64,000 bases of DNA from Thiocystis violascens DSM 198 (GCF_000227745.2 NC_018012.1:4568501-4632500), one strand, 5' to 3'; positions 37,183-47,246 are shown, numbered from the stretch's first letter. Notes: generated from the letters alone by a model not told the origin. Numbers and translations are program-made.

Positions 37183-39759
37183 TCAAGCCCGCACCACCTT
37201 GCACGCGCATTTCTTATAGTCGGTCTCCTTGGAGAGCGGATCGGTCGCATCCAGGGTCAGTTTGTTGACCAGCCGGTTGGCATCGAACCAGGGGACGAAG
37301 ACCAGCCCATCGGGTGGACGATTGCGCCCGCGCGTCTCGACCCGCGCCTTGATCTCGCCGCGCCGGCTCGAAATGATCGCCATCTGGCCGTCGCGCAGAC
37401 GGCGCCTTTTCGCATCCTCCTTGCTCATGTAGACGACCGCGTCGGGCACCGCCCGATACAGCTCGGGCACGCGCCGGGTCATGGAGCCGGAGTGCCAATG
37501 CTCCAGCACCCGGCCGGTGCAGAGCCAGAGGTTGTATTCCGCGTCCGGGCTCTCGGCCGCCGGCTCGTAGGGCGCGAAGATGATGTTCGCGCGCCCATTG
37601 GGGTTGCCGTAGAAATAGACATCGCCCTTGGCGACCTCGGGATTGAAGGCGCGCACATGGGGGTCATAGCCCTCGCGGAAGCGCCAGAGCGTTTCCTTGC
37701 CGTCGATGACCGGCCAGCGCAGTCCGCGCGTCTCGTGATAGCGCTGGAACTCGGCCATCTCATGGCCCTTCTTGATGATGTCCGGGGCGGAGTTGAAGCG
37801 CCGGTACTCTTCAAACAGCCCCTTCTGGACGTAGTAACCGAAGTCCTTGCTCTCGTGGTTCTGGTAGGCGTTGCCCCGGTCGTCGAGGATCTGGCCCTCG
37901 TAGGGGAAGGCATCGACCTGGCCGTTGGTATAGAGCACCTCGTAAAGTGTCTTGCCCGCGTATTCCGGCATCTTTTCGACCAGTTCGGGCGGCCAGACCT
38001 CTTCCACCTTGAAGCGCTTGGCGAATTCCATCATCTGCCAGACATCCGACTTGGACTGTCCCGGCGCGGCGACCTGCTCGCGCCAGAACTGGGTGCGCCG
38101 CTCGGCGTTGCCGTAAGCGCCTTCCTTCTCGACCCACATGGCGGTCGGCAGCACCAGATCGGCCGCCTGGGCGGAGACGGTCGGGTAGGGGTCGGAGACG
38201 GTGACGAAGACCTCCGGGTTGCGCCAGCCGGGATAGGATTCCTCGTTGAGGTTGGCCGCCGCCTGCATGTTGTTGTTGCACATCTGCCAGTAACAGTTGA
38301 GCTTGCCGTCCTTCATCATGCGGTGCATGAGCACGGCGTGATAACCGACCTTGCCGGGAACGGTCCCCTCGGGCAGCTTCCAGACCTTCTCGGCGAAGGC
38401 GCGGTGCTCGGGCTTGGTGACGACCATGTCCGCCGGCAGCCGGTGGGCGAAGGTGCCGACCTCGCGCGCCGTGCCACAAGCCGAGGGCTGGCCGGTGAGC
38501 GAGAAGGGACTGTTGCCGGGCTCGGAGATCTTGCCCATCAGCAAGTGGATGTTGTAGCAGCCGTTGTTGGCCCAGACGCCGCGCGTGTGTTGGTTGAAGC
38601 CCATGGTCCAAAAGGAACTGACCCGTTTGTTCGGGTCCGCGTAGGCTTTGGCCAGACGCAGCAGATTGGCCTCGGGCACGCCGGAGAGCTTTGAGGTGTA
38701 CTCCAGGGTATAGGGCGCGACCTGTTTGGCGAACTCCTCGAAGCTCGACGGCAGCTTCTTGTCGACGCCCGCGTTGGCGGCCTTCTTCTCCAGCGCATGC
38801 TCGGGCCGCAGGCCATAGCCGATATCGGTGGTCGCGGTCTCGAACTGGACGTGTTTATCGATGAAGTCCTGGTTGTAGGACTTGGTCTCGATGATGTAAT
38901 TGGCGATGTAGTTGAGAATCGCCAGATCGGTCTGGGGCGTGAAGACGATGGGATTGTCGGCCAGTTCGAAGCAGCGGTGCTCGAAGGTCGAGAGCACATG
39001 CACCTCGCAGCCGGGACGCGACAGACGCGTATCCGTGAGCCGCGACCAGAGGATGGGATGCATCTCGGCCATGTTCGCGCCCCAGAGCACGAAGACATCG
39101 GCGTGCTCCAGATCGTCGTAACAGCCCATCGGCTCGTCGATCCCGAAGGCGCGCATGAAGGCGACCACGGCGGTCGCCATGCAATGCCGGGCGTTCGGGT
39201 CCAGGTTGTTGGAGCGCAGCCCGGCCTTGAGCAGCTTGGAGGCCGCGTAGCCCTCCCACACCGTCCACTGACCCGAGCCGAACATCCCGACCCGCGAGGT
39301 CATCTCGTCGACCGGCTTGCCAGTATTTTCTTCCATGGAGCGGCGGATGGATTTCTTCCACTGCTCAGCCATGACGTCGAACGCCTCGTCCCAGGTGACC
39401 GCCTCGAACTCGCCATCCTTGTCGAAATGGCCGTCGCGCTTGCGCAGCAGCGGCTGGGTCAGGCGATCCTTGCCGTAAAGGATCTTGGGCAGGAAATAGC
39501 CCTTGATACAGTTCAGACCGCGATTGACCGGCGCATCCGGATCGCCCTGGCTGGCAATGACCTGACCGTCCTTGACACCGACCAGGACCGAGCAGCCAGT
39601 GCCGCAGAAACGGCAGGGCGCCTTGTCCCAGCGGATGCCCGGATCGACCGTCTGATTCTGGGTCTGCGCGAGCAGATCGGCCGGTAGGGCAACGCCCGCG
39701 ACCGCCGCGGCGGCGCCGATCGCCTGGGTCTTGATGAATTCACGCCGGGTCATGGTCAC
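37183..39759 (-). CDS. napA: NapA, periplasmic nitrate reductase catalytic subunit
   Basis: 858 residues. Tat signal TRREFIKTQAIGAAAAVAG; 4Fe-4S motif CRFCGTGC with the fourth Cys in GLNCIKGYF; molybdenum-binding Cys in ARHCMATAVVAF; further bis-MGD-binding segments to the C-terminus. Reduces nitrate to nitrite in the periplasm. The start is taken as GTG 39759, because GGAGG lies 8 bases upstream of it; ATG two codons later is the alternative. Confidence 0.97.
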   Translation of the reverse strand: MTMTRREFIKTQAIGAAAAVAGVALPADLLAQTQNQTVDPGIRWDKAPCRFCGTGCSVLVGVKDGQVIASQGDPDAPVNRGLNCIKGYFLPKILYGKDRLTQPLLRKRDGHFDKDGEFEAVTWDEAFDVMAEQWKKSIRRSMEENTGKPVDEMTSRVGMFGSGQWTVWEGYAASKLLKAGLRSNNLDPNARHCMATAVVAFMRAFGIDEPMGCYDDLEHADVFVLWGANMAEMHPILWSRLTDTRLSRPGCEVHVLSTFEHRCFELADNPIVFTPQTDLAILNYIANYIIETKSYNQDFIDKHVQFETATTDIGYGLRPEHALEKKAANAGVDKKLPSSFEEFAKQVAPYTLEYTSKLSGVPEANLLRLAKAYADPNKRVSSFWTMGFNQHTRGVWANNGCYNIHLLMGKISEPGNSPFSLTGQPSACGTAREVGTFAHRLPADMVVTKPEHRAFAEKVWKLPEGTVPGKVGYHAVLMHRMMKDGKLNCYWQMCNNNMQAAANLNEESYPGWRNPEVFVTVSDPYPTVSAQAADLVLPTAMWVEKEGAYGNAERRTQFWREQVAAPGQSKSDVWQMMEFAKRFKVEEVWPPELVEKMPEYAGKTLYEVLYTNGQVDAFPYEGQILDDRGNAYQNHESKDFGYYVQKGLFEEYRRFNSAPDIIKKGHEMAEFQRYHETRGLRWPVIDGKETLWRFREGYDPHVRAFNPEVAKGDVYFYGNPNGRANIIFAPYEPAAESPDAEYNLWLCTGRVLEHWHSGSMTRRVPELYRAVPDAVVYMSKEDAKRRRLRDGQMAIISSRRGEIKARVETRGRNRPPDGLVFVPWFDANRLVNKLTLDATDPLSKETDYKKCACKVVRA

Positions 39760-39802
39760 GGACGGTTCCTCCGATAAGAGTCGAATACTGAAGACAGCAC
39801 CA

Positions 39803-40108
39803 TCAGCCGCGCGCGGCCTCCGGGCTTGGATCGATGGCGCTGCCGGTGCAGTGATACACGAGGATGCTGTTGATCACGCCCTCGATGTCATTGAGCGATG
39901 CCAGCCGGTCGGCGGCGGCGAAGTCGGGCGCGTCCTCGATCGTAAGGATGAGTTTGTCGACCTCGGCGCCCCCGTGGATCTCGACGCCGACGAGGTTCGC
40001 CAGCCGTTCGGCGACCTCCCTGCCCGCGTTCGGGCGGGTCTGGACGACACAGCTCAGGAGGTCGCTCTGGGTCTCTCGGAATTCCTGACGATCCGCGTTA
40101 ATGGGCAT
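39803..40108 (-). CDS. napD: NapD, NapA-specific chaperone
   Basis: 101 residues from ATG 40108 (MPINADRQEFRETQ) with AGGAG upstream; an upstream in-frame start would add residues shared with the regulator gene. Core LLSCVVQTRPNAGREVAERL, GVEIHGG and VINSILVYH match NapD, which binds the Tat signal of NapA during cofactor insertion. Overlaps the regulator gene by 11 bases. Confidence 0.93.
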   Translation of the reverse strand: MPINADRQEFRETQSDLLSCVVQTRPNAGREVAERLANLVGVEIHGGAEVDKLILTIEDAPDFAAADRLASLNDIEGVINSILVYHCTGSAIDPSPEAARG

Positions 40109-40868
40109 GATGAGCTGACTCCTGAGAGAGAATGGGGAACGGTGGCGGCGTGTCCGAGCGCTCGACATCGAGCGCGGCCAGCGCGCGCAGATGGCTCACT
40201 GAGGGAATCCGGATCCGTCTGCGCTCGACCTCGATCAAGCCCCGCCGCGCCAGTCCATGCAGTTCGCGCGAGAAGGTCTCCGGAGACAGATTCAGGCTGG
40301 AGGCCACCACGGTCTTGGCCGCCGGCAGCACGAGTTCGGCATGATCCGGCGACGCCGGATCCGAGACCGCCTCGCGCAGCAGAAAGCCCGCCACCCGCTG
40401 GACCGCCGAATGCAGACAACAGGCTTCCAGGTCGGCGGTCAGCCGCTGGGCGCGTTCGGCCACCAGCGTCAGCATCCGGAAGGCCACCTCCGGCCAGCGT
40501 TCGATCGCGAGCCGCACGCGGTTCAGGTCCACGAACACAAGGCATGAGTCCGCCAGCGTCTGCGCATGCAGGGGACAGGGGCGACCGAGAAAGGCCGCCG
40601 ACTCGGCGAAGGTCTGCCCCGGCAGCACGATTTCCAGCACCCGTTCAGCGCCCTCGCTGGACAACACCGCCAGCTTGACGCGCCCGTTGATCAGCAGGTA
40701 GAAGCCATTGAGGAGCTGACCCTTTTCGTACAGTACCTGATCGCGGTCCGCCTGGCGCACCCGGCAGCCGCTGGCGATCAGGCGCAGCGCCTCCCTCGGC
40801 AGGGCGTCGAACAGCGTCGCCTGCTCCAGCAATGGCAGCGTGGCTTTCGCGTTGTCCAGGCTATTCAT
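40098..40868 (-). CDS. Crp/Fnr-family regulator at the head of the nap operon
   Basis: 256 residues from ATG 40868 (MNSLDNAKATLPLLEQATLF). cNMP-type sensor domain (GQLLNGFYLLINGRVKLAV) and C-terminal winged helix with SLNLSPETFSRELHGLARRG. No N-terminal CxxxC cluster for an FNR iron-sulfur centre is seen, so it is closer to DNR/NnrR-type (heme/NO) or an unknown ligand class. Overlap with napD implies co-transcription. An FNR-type box lies about 50 bases upstream, suggesting autoregulation or control by FNR. Confidence 0.88.
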   Translation of the reverse strand: MNSLDNAKATLPLLEQATLFDALPREALRLIASGCRVRQADRDQVLYEKGQLLNGFYLLINGRVKLAVLSSEGAERVLEIVLPGQTFAESAAFLGRPCPLHAQTLADSCLVFVDLNRVRLAIERWPEVAFRMLTLVAERAQRLTADLEACCLHSAVQRVAGFLLREAVSDPASPDHAELVLPAAKTVVASSLNLSPETFSRELHGLARRGLIEVERRRIRIPSVSHLRALAALDVERSDTPPPFPILSQESAHHAH

Positions 40869-40916
40869 CAAGGAGACTCCGGGGGCTTGACGAATTCGAG
40901 TGACGCGCACTCAATC

Positions 40917-40930
40917 TTGATCAACCTCAA
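40917..40930. promoter_or_regulatory. FNR/DNR-type box upstream of the nap regulator
   Basis: TTGAT-caac-CTCAA, nine of ten matches to TTGAT-N4-ATCAA. It lies 49 bases before the regulator start and about 200 bases before narX, so it could serve either divergent unit; proximity favours the regulator-nap operon. Confidence 0.6.
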
Positions 40931-41133
40931 GATTACCCGCCGATCCGTTTGGCGCAAGCGACTGAAAGTCCAAGCAAAACAATCCGAAATACCTCCTTGG
41001 GGGTATGCTGGATTTCACGATAAGCGCTTGTAATTTCAGCGGATCTCTTGTTCTGATCAAGCCTCGGCAGCGTCCGTGCCGGTGTTGTATCGCTTTGGTG
41101 GTAACCCCTTTACCCGTGAGGGAGAACGACACG

Positions 41134-43113
41134 ATGAACAACCGAGGCGCCTTGCCCCCGCGACACAGCATCCTGCTGGTCATCGGTCTGCTGATGACCT
41201 CGGTCGTCATCCTCGGCGTCACGGGCATGCTGACCTCCATCGTCATCGCCCAGATCAACCAAGGCATGGCGACGGCGGTGAATCAATCCGGAACGCTCAG
41301 GATGCAGGCCTACCGGGTGGGGGTCGCGCTGACCGACGACCGGGTGCCGCTGGAGACGCGGCGCGAGCGGGCCCGTCTGCTGGCCGCGGAATATGATCGC
41401 TGGCTGATCAGCGAACGCCTGACCGCCGTGCTGCCGGATCAGGCGACGGATCCGGTCCGGCTGGCCTACGAAGGGGTGCGGGTGCGCTGGGTGAAGGAGA
41501 TGCGGCAGGCTGTGCTGGGCTTCATCGACGCGGGCGAGGAGGCGGCCGCGAGCCTGGCCGAGACGGCCAAGTATCTGGATCGGGTCGATGACTTCGTCGC
41601 CGAGATTCATGCCCTGGTGCGGCTCCTGGAGGAACGCGCCGAGCGCCGCATCCGGCTGCTGCGCTGGATTCAGGCCATTGCCCTGGCGCTGACCGTGACC
41701 GTGGTGCTGGTGACCCTGATCCTCGTCCAGCGACGCATCCTGCGACCGCTCGGCGAACTGCTCGACTGCGCGGATCGTATCCGGCGGGGCGATTTCTCCA
41801 CCCGCGCCACCTGGATCGGACATGACGAACTGGGCCGGGTCGGCGCGGCCATGAACCTCATGACCGAAGGGCTCTCGGACATCTACCGCGAGCTGGAACA
41901 GCGCGTCGCTGACAAGACCCGGGATCTGGCGCGAACCAACCGCTCGCTGGCCCTGCTCTATCACACCAGCCGCGCGCTGGAGAAGGCGTCGCTCTCGGAC
42001 TCGGTCCTGCGCGGTGTGCTGGAAGATTTCCGCGAGCAACTCGGACTCGTCGATCTGCGTCTCTGTCTGCGGGATGTCCCGCCCGCCGACGCGCCCGCGT
42101 CCGGCTCGGGGGATTCGCCGGATGAGATCCCGGCGGAAACCCCGGACAACTCCGAACCCCGTGCGCGAGACGCGACCGCCACATCCGGCCCCAGCGTCAT
42201 CGGCTTCCCGGTGGGCGAACTGGGCCATCGCTTCGGAACCCTGTGTGCCACCCTCCCGCCGGGCGGACAACTTGAGTCCTGGCGGCAACCGCTGCTCGAA
42301 TCGCTCGCCGGGCATCTGGCGCGGTCGCTGAACCTCAAGGCGCGGATCGACGAAGACCGCCGGCTCGCGCTCCATGAGGAACGCGGCATCCTGGCCCGCG
42401 AACTCCACGATTCGCTCGCCCAGTCGCTCTCCTACCTGAAGATCCAGGTGCTGCGGATGGAAGTCGCGCTGAGCGTGCCCCAGGACGCGCCCAGGGACGC
42501 GCGCGAGCCGGCGTTGCCCCCGGCGTCCGCGATCCTGTCCGAAATCCGCGACGGCATCGATGGCGCCTACCGTCAACTGCGCGAACTGCTGACAACCTTC
42601 CGGCTCCGAATCGACGAGCGGGGTCTGGCCACAGCCTTGTCGGGCACGGTGCGGGAATTTCAGGATCGCGCCAATCTCGACATCGACCTCGTCGACCGCC
42701 TGCCCGCCGGATTGCTCACGCCCAACGAGGAGGTGCACGTCATGCGGATCATCCGCGAGGCGCTCTCGAACATCGTCCGGCATGCCGGCACGCGCCATGG
42801 GTCGATCCATCTGGAGAGGCGCAACGGCGGGATCGATGTCCTGATCACGGACGACGGTCGGGGACTCGCGGACGAGCCGGTCGGGCGCGACCATTTCGGG
42901 CTGCGCATCATGCGCGAACGGGCGCTAAGCTTGGGGGGCGACCTCCAGATCGAGAGCCCGCTCGACAATGGCCGGGGCACCCGGATCAGGCTGCATTTTC
43001 GCCCGCGCGGACTCGTTCCCGAGGGCGCGGCCACGGACCGTGATCGACCCGGCGAAACCCCGCCTGGAGCGTCCACTACCGAGACAGGAATCACTGATGA
43101 GCAAGACACTTGA
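41134..43113 (+). CDS. narX: NarX-type nitrate/nitrite sensor histidine kinase
   Basis: 659 residues from ATG 41134 with GGGAGAA upstream. First membrane helix about 12-34; periplasmic P-box NQSGTLRMQAYR directly after it, the nitrate-binding element; second helix about 177-198; HAMP; a helical connector; a GAF-like module interrupted by a Pro/Ser/Asp-rich low-complexity stretch (about 310-350); HisKA_3 ARELHDSLAQSLSYLKIQ with phospho-His near 423; HATPase_c with ITDDGRGL. Stops inside narL. Senses nitrate for the adjacent nap genes (inference from context). Confidence 0.92.
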   Translation: MNNRGALPPRHSILLVIGLLMTSVVILGVTGMLTSIVIAQINQGMATAVNQSGTLRMQAYRVGVALTDDRVPLETRRERARLLAAEYDRWLISERLTAVLPDQATDPVRLAYEGVRVRWVKEMRQAVLGFIDAGEEAAASLAETAKYLDRVDDFVAEIHALVRLLEERAERRIRLLRWIQAIALALTVTVVLVTLILVQRRILRPLGELLDCADRIRRGDFSTRATWIGHDELGRVGAAMNLMTEGLSDIYRELEQRVADKTRDLARTNRSLALLYHTSRALEKASLSDSVLRGVLEDFREQLGLVDLRLCLRDVPPADAPASGSGDSPDEIPAETPDNSEPRARDATATSGPSVIGFPVGELGHRFGTLCATLPPGGQLESWRQPLLESLAGHLARSLNLKARIDEDRRLALHEERGILARELHDSLAQSLSYLKIQVLRMEVALSVPQDAPRDAREPALPPASAILSEIRDGIDGAYRQLRELLTTFRLRIDERGLATALSGTVREFQDRANLDIDLVDRLPAGLLTPNEEVHVMRIIREALSNIVRHAGTRHGSIHLERRNGGIDVLITDDGRGLADEPVGRDHFGLRIMRERALSLGGDLQIESPLDNGRGTRIRLHFRPRGLVPEGAATDRDRPGETPPGASTTETGITDEQDT

Positions 43114-43750
43114 GTCCTTGGTCCTGGTCATCGACGACCATCCGCTGTTCCGCAAAGGCGTCGCGGACCTGATCGCGATGGAGCCATCGTTGCGGCTGGT
43201 CGGCGAGGCATCGGATGGCCGGACGGGCCTGGATCTCGCGCACGCGCTGCGCCCGGATCTCATTCTGCTCGACCTCAACATGAAGGTCATGGACGGCATC
43301 GAAACCCTCCGGCATCTGCGCGCCGACGACGGGCTCGACGCCCGCGTCGTCATGCTCACGGTCTCCGACACCGAGAGCGATGTCCTGGCCGCGCTGCGTG
43401 CCGGCGCCGATGGCTATCTCCTCAAGGACATGGAGCCCAAGGCCATTCTGGAGATGCTCCGCAGCGCCATGCACGGGCGGCTCGCCATCAGCACGCAGCT
43501 CACCGAACTGCTGGCCCGCGCGCTACGCGACAGCCCGCTCCCCCGGGATCCGGACGCGGCCGGCCTGACCCCCCGGGAGCGCGAGATCCTCGACCTGATC
43601 GCCCAGGGCTGGAGCAACAAACTCATCGCCCGCGAATTGGACCTGGCGGTCGGAACCGTCAAGGTCCACGTCAAACATCTTCTCAAGAAGCTGGGACTGA
43701 AGAGCCGCGTGGAAGCGGCGGTCTGGGCGGTGAATGCGCGTCAGGGGTGA
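43097..43750 (+). CDS. narL: NarL-type response regulator
   Basis: 217 residues from ATG 43097, overlapping narX by 17 bases. Receiver domain with VLVIDDHPLFRKGV and phospho-Asp in LILLDLNMKVMDG (about residue 58); LuxR-type HTH LTPREREILDLIAQGWSNK with TVKVHVKHLLKKLGLKSR. Presumed to control nap in response to nitrate. Its 3' end overlaps convergently with the amidotransferase gene by 10 bases. Confidence 0.95.
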   Translation: MSKTLESLVLVIDDHPLFRKGVADLIAMEPSLRLVGEASDGRTGLDLAHALRPDLILLDLNMKVMDGIETLRHLRADDGLDARVVMLTVSDTESDVLAALRAGADGYLLKDMEPKAILEMLRSAMHGRLAISTQLTELLARALRDSPLPRDPDAAGLTPREREILDLIAQGWSNKLIARELDLAVGTVKVHVKHLLKKLGLKSRVEAAVWAVNARQG

Positions 43751-45684
43751 TGTCGATGGGCGATTCGGGATGAAGCCAAGGGCGAGACGCAAAGCGGGCG
43801 CAACTGGCTGGAAAAGGCGCCAAACATGAGCAGGCTCCAGATGGCCGGACTGAAATCCCGCGCGCCGGACTGATGCTGCTCCACGATCCAGTGCAAGCGT
43901 TTGCGATCGAACAAGCCCGTGTCGCTCAGTTGCTCGCCCAGCAGGGTTTCACGGACTTTCTCCCGCAATGGCCCGCGGAACCAATCGGACAGGGGAACGG
44001 CAAACCCCATCTTCGGGCGGTAGAGGTTGTCGGTCTCCAGGTAGGGTTCCAGCGCCTTCTTCAACACGTATTTGCCTTGGCGTCCAGCGAGTTTTAGATC
44101 CGGCGACAGGCCGGAGACCCAATCCAGGAACTCGTGATCGAGGATGGGAACGCGCACTTCCAGGCCATGCGCCATGCTGGCGCGGTCGACCTTGGTCAGT
44201 ATATCGCCGGGGAGATAGGTCTTCATGTCCAGATACTGGACACGCGACAGCGGATGCTCCGGGGCGCGCGAAGCATAGCGTTTGAGCACCTCGACCGCGC
44301 GATAGCCCTGTAGATCGCGTTTGAATTGCGACGAGAACAGCGATTTCCGCGTCGCATTGTCCAGGATCGAGACGCTATCGAAATAGCCTTCGACCGAGTC
44401 CCGCGCCAATGCCTGCAAGGTCGATTTGGCGCGCAACACCTGTGGCGCCCAATCCGCTTTCGGATAGGCCGCGCCGAGCAACCCGAAGACGGGACCGCGA
44501 AACCACTGGGGAATTCGGCTTCTCACCTGTTCTTCATGCAGGTGCCAGCGATGTCGCCGATAACCGGCGAAGCTCTCGTCCCCGCCATCCCCGGAGAGGC
44601 AGACCGTGACCCGCTTGCGGGCCAGTTCGCACACCCGATAGGTCGGTATGGCCGAACTGTCGGCATAGGGCTCGTCGTAGAGCCCCGCCAGACGGTCGAC
44701 GAGGTCGAAATCATTGGGATCGACGGACTCGACATAGTGGCTGGTGCCGTAACGCCGGGCCACCTGCTCGGCGAAGGCGCTCTCGTTGAAGCGCGGATCG
44801 CCGAATGAAATCGAACAGGTATTGACCGGGCGATCCGAGAGTCCCGCCATCATGGCGACCACGGCGCTGGAGTCGACGCCGCCCGACAGAAAGGCGCCGA
44901 GCGGCACCTCGGCGACGAGCCGGATCCGCACCGCTTCACGGAGACGCTCGATGACCTGGTCAGTGGCCTCGTTCAGATCGTGAACGCCGTTTGGCCGGAA
45001 TGATACGTCCCAGTATTCGCGGGGTTCGGGGAGTCTTCCGTCTCCACGTTTCAGGGTCAGGGTATGGCCGGGCGGCAGTTTCCGCACCGCCTTGAAGATG
45101 CTGCGCGGATCGGGGATGTAGCCGTAGGCGAAGTATTCCTCCACCGCGCGCGGGTCAAACTCGCGCGGCAGCGAGGGATCGGTCAGGAGCGCCTTGATTT
45201 CGGAGCCGAACAGAAGTCGGCCATCGGGCAGCAAGGAATAATGGAGCGGTTTGACCCCCAGTCGGTCGCGCGCCAGAAAGAGTGTCTCGCGGTTGCGGTC
45301 CCACAGGGCGAAGGCAAACATGCCCCGAAACCGTTCCACACAGCTTTCGCCCCATTCCTCCCAGGCATGTACGATGACCTCGGTGTCGCAGTGCGTGCGG
45401 AATACATGTCCCGCTTCGGCGAGTTCCTTTGCGAGTCCCTGAAAGTTATAGATCTCCCCGTTATAGACGACGACGACGGAATGATCTTCGTTGAACAGCG
45501 GCTGATGGCCGCCAGAGAGGTCGATGATCGACAGGCGTCGGTGCGCCAGTCCGACGCCCGGTTCCAGATGCAGACCGCCATCGTCCGGGCCACGATGAAA
45601 TTGGGCCTGGTTCATGCGCGATAGCAACTCTTCGTTGATGGGGCCGCGCGCTTGGGTATCGAAGATTCCAGCAATTCCGCACAT
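43741..45684 (-). CDS. Asparagine-synthase-like amidotransferase, XrtA-associated
   Basis: 647 residues. Class II glutaminase domain beginning MCGIAGIFDT (catalytic Cys2), with NGEIYNFQ and HRGPDDGG; synthetase domain with PP-loop GAFLSGGVDSSAV and CLSGDGGDE. This is the amidotransferase found in exosortase A loci and is thought to modify a sugar or lipid-linked precursor, not to make free asparagine. Last gene of the XrtA operon, 32 bases after xrtA; convergent with narL. Confidence 0.92.
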   Translation of the reverse strand: MCGIAGIFDTQARGPINEELLSRMNQAQFHRGPDDGGLHLEPGVGLAHRRLSIIDLSGGHQPLFNEDHSVVVVYNGEIYNFQGLAKELAEAGHVFRTHCDTEVIVHAWEEWGESCVERFRGMFAFALWDRNRETLFLARDRLGVKPLHYSLLPDGRLLFGSEIKALLTDPSLPREFDPRAVEEYFAYGYIPDPRSIFKAVRKLPPGHTLTLKRGDGRLPEPREYWDVSFRPNGVHDLNEATDQVIERLREAVRIRLVAEVPLGAFLSGGVDSSAVVAMMAGLSDRPVNTCSISFGDPRFNESAFAEQVARRYGTSHYVESVDPNDFDLVDRLAGLYDEPYADSSAIPTYRVCELARKRVTVCLSGDGGDESFAGYRRHRWHLHEEQVRSRIPQWFRGPVFGLLGAAYPKADWAPQVLRAKSTLQALARDSVEGYFDSVSILDNATRKSLFSSQFKRDLQGYRAVEVLKRYASRAPEHPLSRVQYLDMKTYLPGDILTKVDRASMAHGLEVRVPILDHEFLDWVSGLSPDLKLAGRQGKYVLKKALEPYLETDNLYRPKMGFAVPLSDWFRGPLREKVRETLLGEQLSDTGLFDRKRLHWIVEQHQSGARDFSPAIWSLLMFGAFSSQLRPLCVSPLASSRIAHRHHP

Positions 45685-45716
45685 TCGATTTGATCCTAGT
45701 TCAGTCAGGGCCGACG

Positions 45717-47246
45717 TTAAGGCATGGCATCCAAGCGATCGTCGATGGCCGGCAGCATCTCTTCGGTAAAACGCCGAAGGCGCTCTCGGGCAGGTTCCGC
45801 CTTCGCGCCCATGGGGGTGTAGAGGACGATGCCAGCCTGCCGGTGATCCCGGCCCAGGATGACGGCCAACGTTTCAAAGAGTTTGGCGACATAGTCATTG
45901 GCGACGTGATGTCCATCGATCCAATACCAGTTCCAGACCAGCAGTTTCTGTCCGGACGACTGGATTTGCGACTCGCTCAAGGTCACGTCTTCTCCCGCGA
46001 TGCGCGCCTGAGTCGAGCGCCGATACGGCATGCGCCAAACCTCGTCCTTCTGAACCGCCATGACGTTTTGCGAATTGATGAGTTCGCCGTCGGCGTTGCC
46101 ATAGAAGGCCAGATAGAGCCCGACCGAGTCGGACTCGTGCTGGAAATCCTGCCGCATCTCCAGCGCCGCATCGAGATACCGCGGTGTCCAGTCGGTCTGT
46201 GCGCTGGTCAGCGTCCGCCAGCCGGCCTGACCTTGGGGCATCTCGAAGTGAACCGTGTCCATCTGCGTTCTGGAGCGATCGAGAGAGGCGCCAAGCATGG
46301 GCCAGAGCGCCAATAGCAGTAAACCCAGGATCAGAATCGCGTGTCCCCTGGCGGCCGACTCCGGGACGGATGCCGAAGGTGGCGTCCGAGGATCCGCAGC
46401 CTCCGGCAACGGAGCCTCGGACCAGAGATTACCGATCGCAAAGAGCAGGAACATGACGATGCCGAAAAAGACCCAGCCATAGATCAAATGATCGATCCCG
46501 ACCGCCAGCTTCATCCCGCTCAGATGTCCGAGCATGACGATCATGTAAGCGCGCAGACCATTGGCAAGAATCGGGACGATCGCGGACAGGACGATGAAGG
46601 CGACCCGGCGCCAGAGCGAGCGATAGTTGAGATAGGCATAGAGCACGCCCAGGAACAGCGACGCGATGAGATAGCGGAGACCGCTGCATGCCTCCACCAC
46701 CGACCAGTCTCCGCTCGGGAGGCTGAAGAAGGTACCTTCCCAAAACACGGGGATTCCGGTCAGGCGCAGCATGCTGACGGTAAAGGTGGCCGTAAACTGC
46801 ATCAGCGGTTCGATCAGGCCTTCGCCCATCGGGACGGCAAAGAGCAGAAATCCGAGCGGAAAGGCCAGAATCCTGACCGTCGTCCAGCCGAGCGTCATCC
46901 AGATCAGGAGTGGGATCAAGAGGACGCCGGCAAGTTGCTCGATCACGGCGACATCGGCCAGATGCGCCAGGAACCAGATCAGTCCGGTCACGCCGAGCAG
47001 AGGTAACGCCCGTGGATCGGTCCTAAACGTGGCTTGTTGAAGCGCGAGGCGTTTGCGCCACACCAGAAAGGCGACGATCGGCAGGACAAGAAAACCGTGC
47101 GCGAAGGTCTCGGAGCGCCACCAGATGCTGACGATGCTGGCGTAGGTGGACCAGAACAGGGCCAGCAGGGCGGCAATCAGCAGGCACAACCAGAGGAGCC
47201 TTGGCCACAAACGCATTTGGCTCACGGATGCCTCATTCCCTTTCAT
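45717..47246 (-). CDS. xrtA: Exosortase A fused to an EpsI domain
   Basis: 509 residues. Residues 1 to about 285 are a multi-helix membrane protease/transpeptidase: catalytic Cys in VVEACSGLRYL, Arg in NGLRAYMIV, His in AVGIDHLIYGWVFF. The rest is the periplasmic EpsI/DUF3485 domain (PQGQAGWRTL, LVWNWYWIDG). XrtA recognises C-terminal PEP-CTERM signals. No PEP-CTERM protein occurs in this window. The start overlaps the glycosyltransferase stop (ATGA). Confidence 0.95.
   Translation of the reverse strand: MKGNEASVSQMRLWPRLLWLCLLIAALLALFWSTYASIVSIWWRSETFAHGFLVLPIVAFLVWRKRLALQQATFRTDPRALPLLGVTGLIWFLAHLADVAVIEQLAGVLLIPLLIWMTLGWTTVRILAFPLGFLLFAVPMGEGLIEPLMQFTATFTVSMLRLTGIPVFWEGTFFSLPSGDWSVVEACSGLRYLIASLFLGVLYAYLNYRSLWRRVAFIVLSAIVPILANGLRAYMIVMLGHLSGMKLAVGIDHLIYGWVFFGIVMFLLFAIGNLWSEAPLPEAADPRTPPSASVPESAARGHAILILGLLLLALWPMLGASLDRSRTQMDTVHFEMPQGQAGWRTLTSAQTDWTPRYLDAALEMRQDFQHESDSVGLYLAFYGNADGELINSQNVMAVQKDEVWRMPYRRSTQARIAGEDVTLSESQIQSSGQKLLVWNWYWIDGHHVANDYVAKLFETLAVILGRDHRQAGIVLYTPMGAKAEPARERLRRFTEEMLPAIDDRLDAMP

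Noticed and set aside
37168..38694. 508-codon plus-strand frame opposite napA
   Set aside because: Shadow of napA; composition is that of reversed coding sequence and no domain is visible.
41110..42894. 594-codon minus-strand frame opposite narX
   Set aside because: Shadow of narX, which has P-box, HAMP, HisKA_3 and HATPase features.
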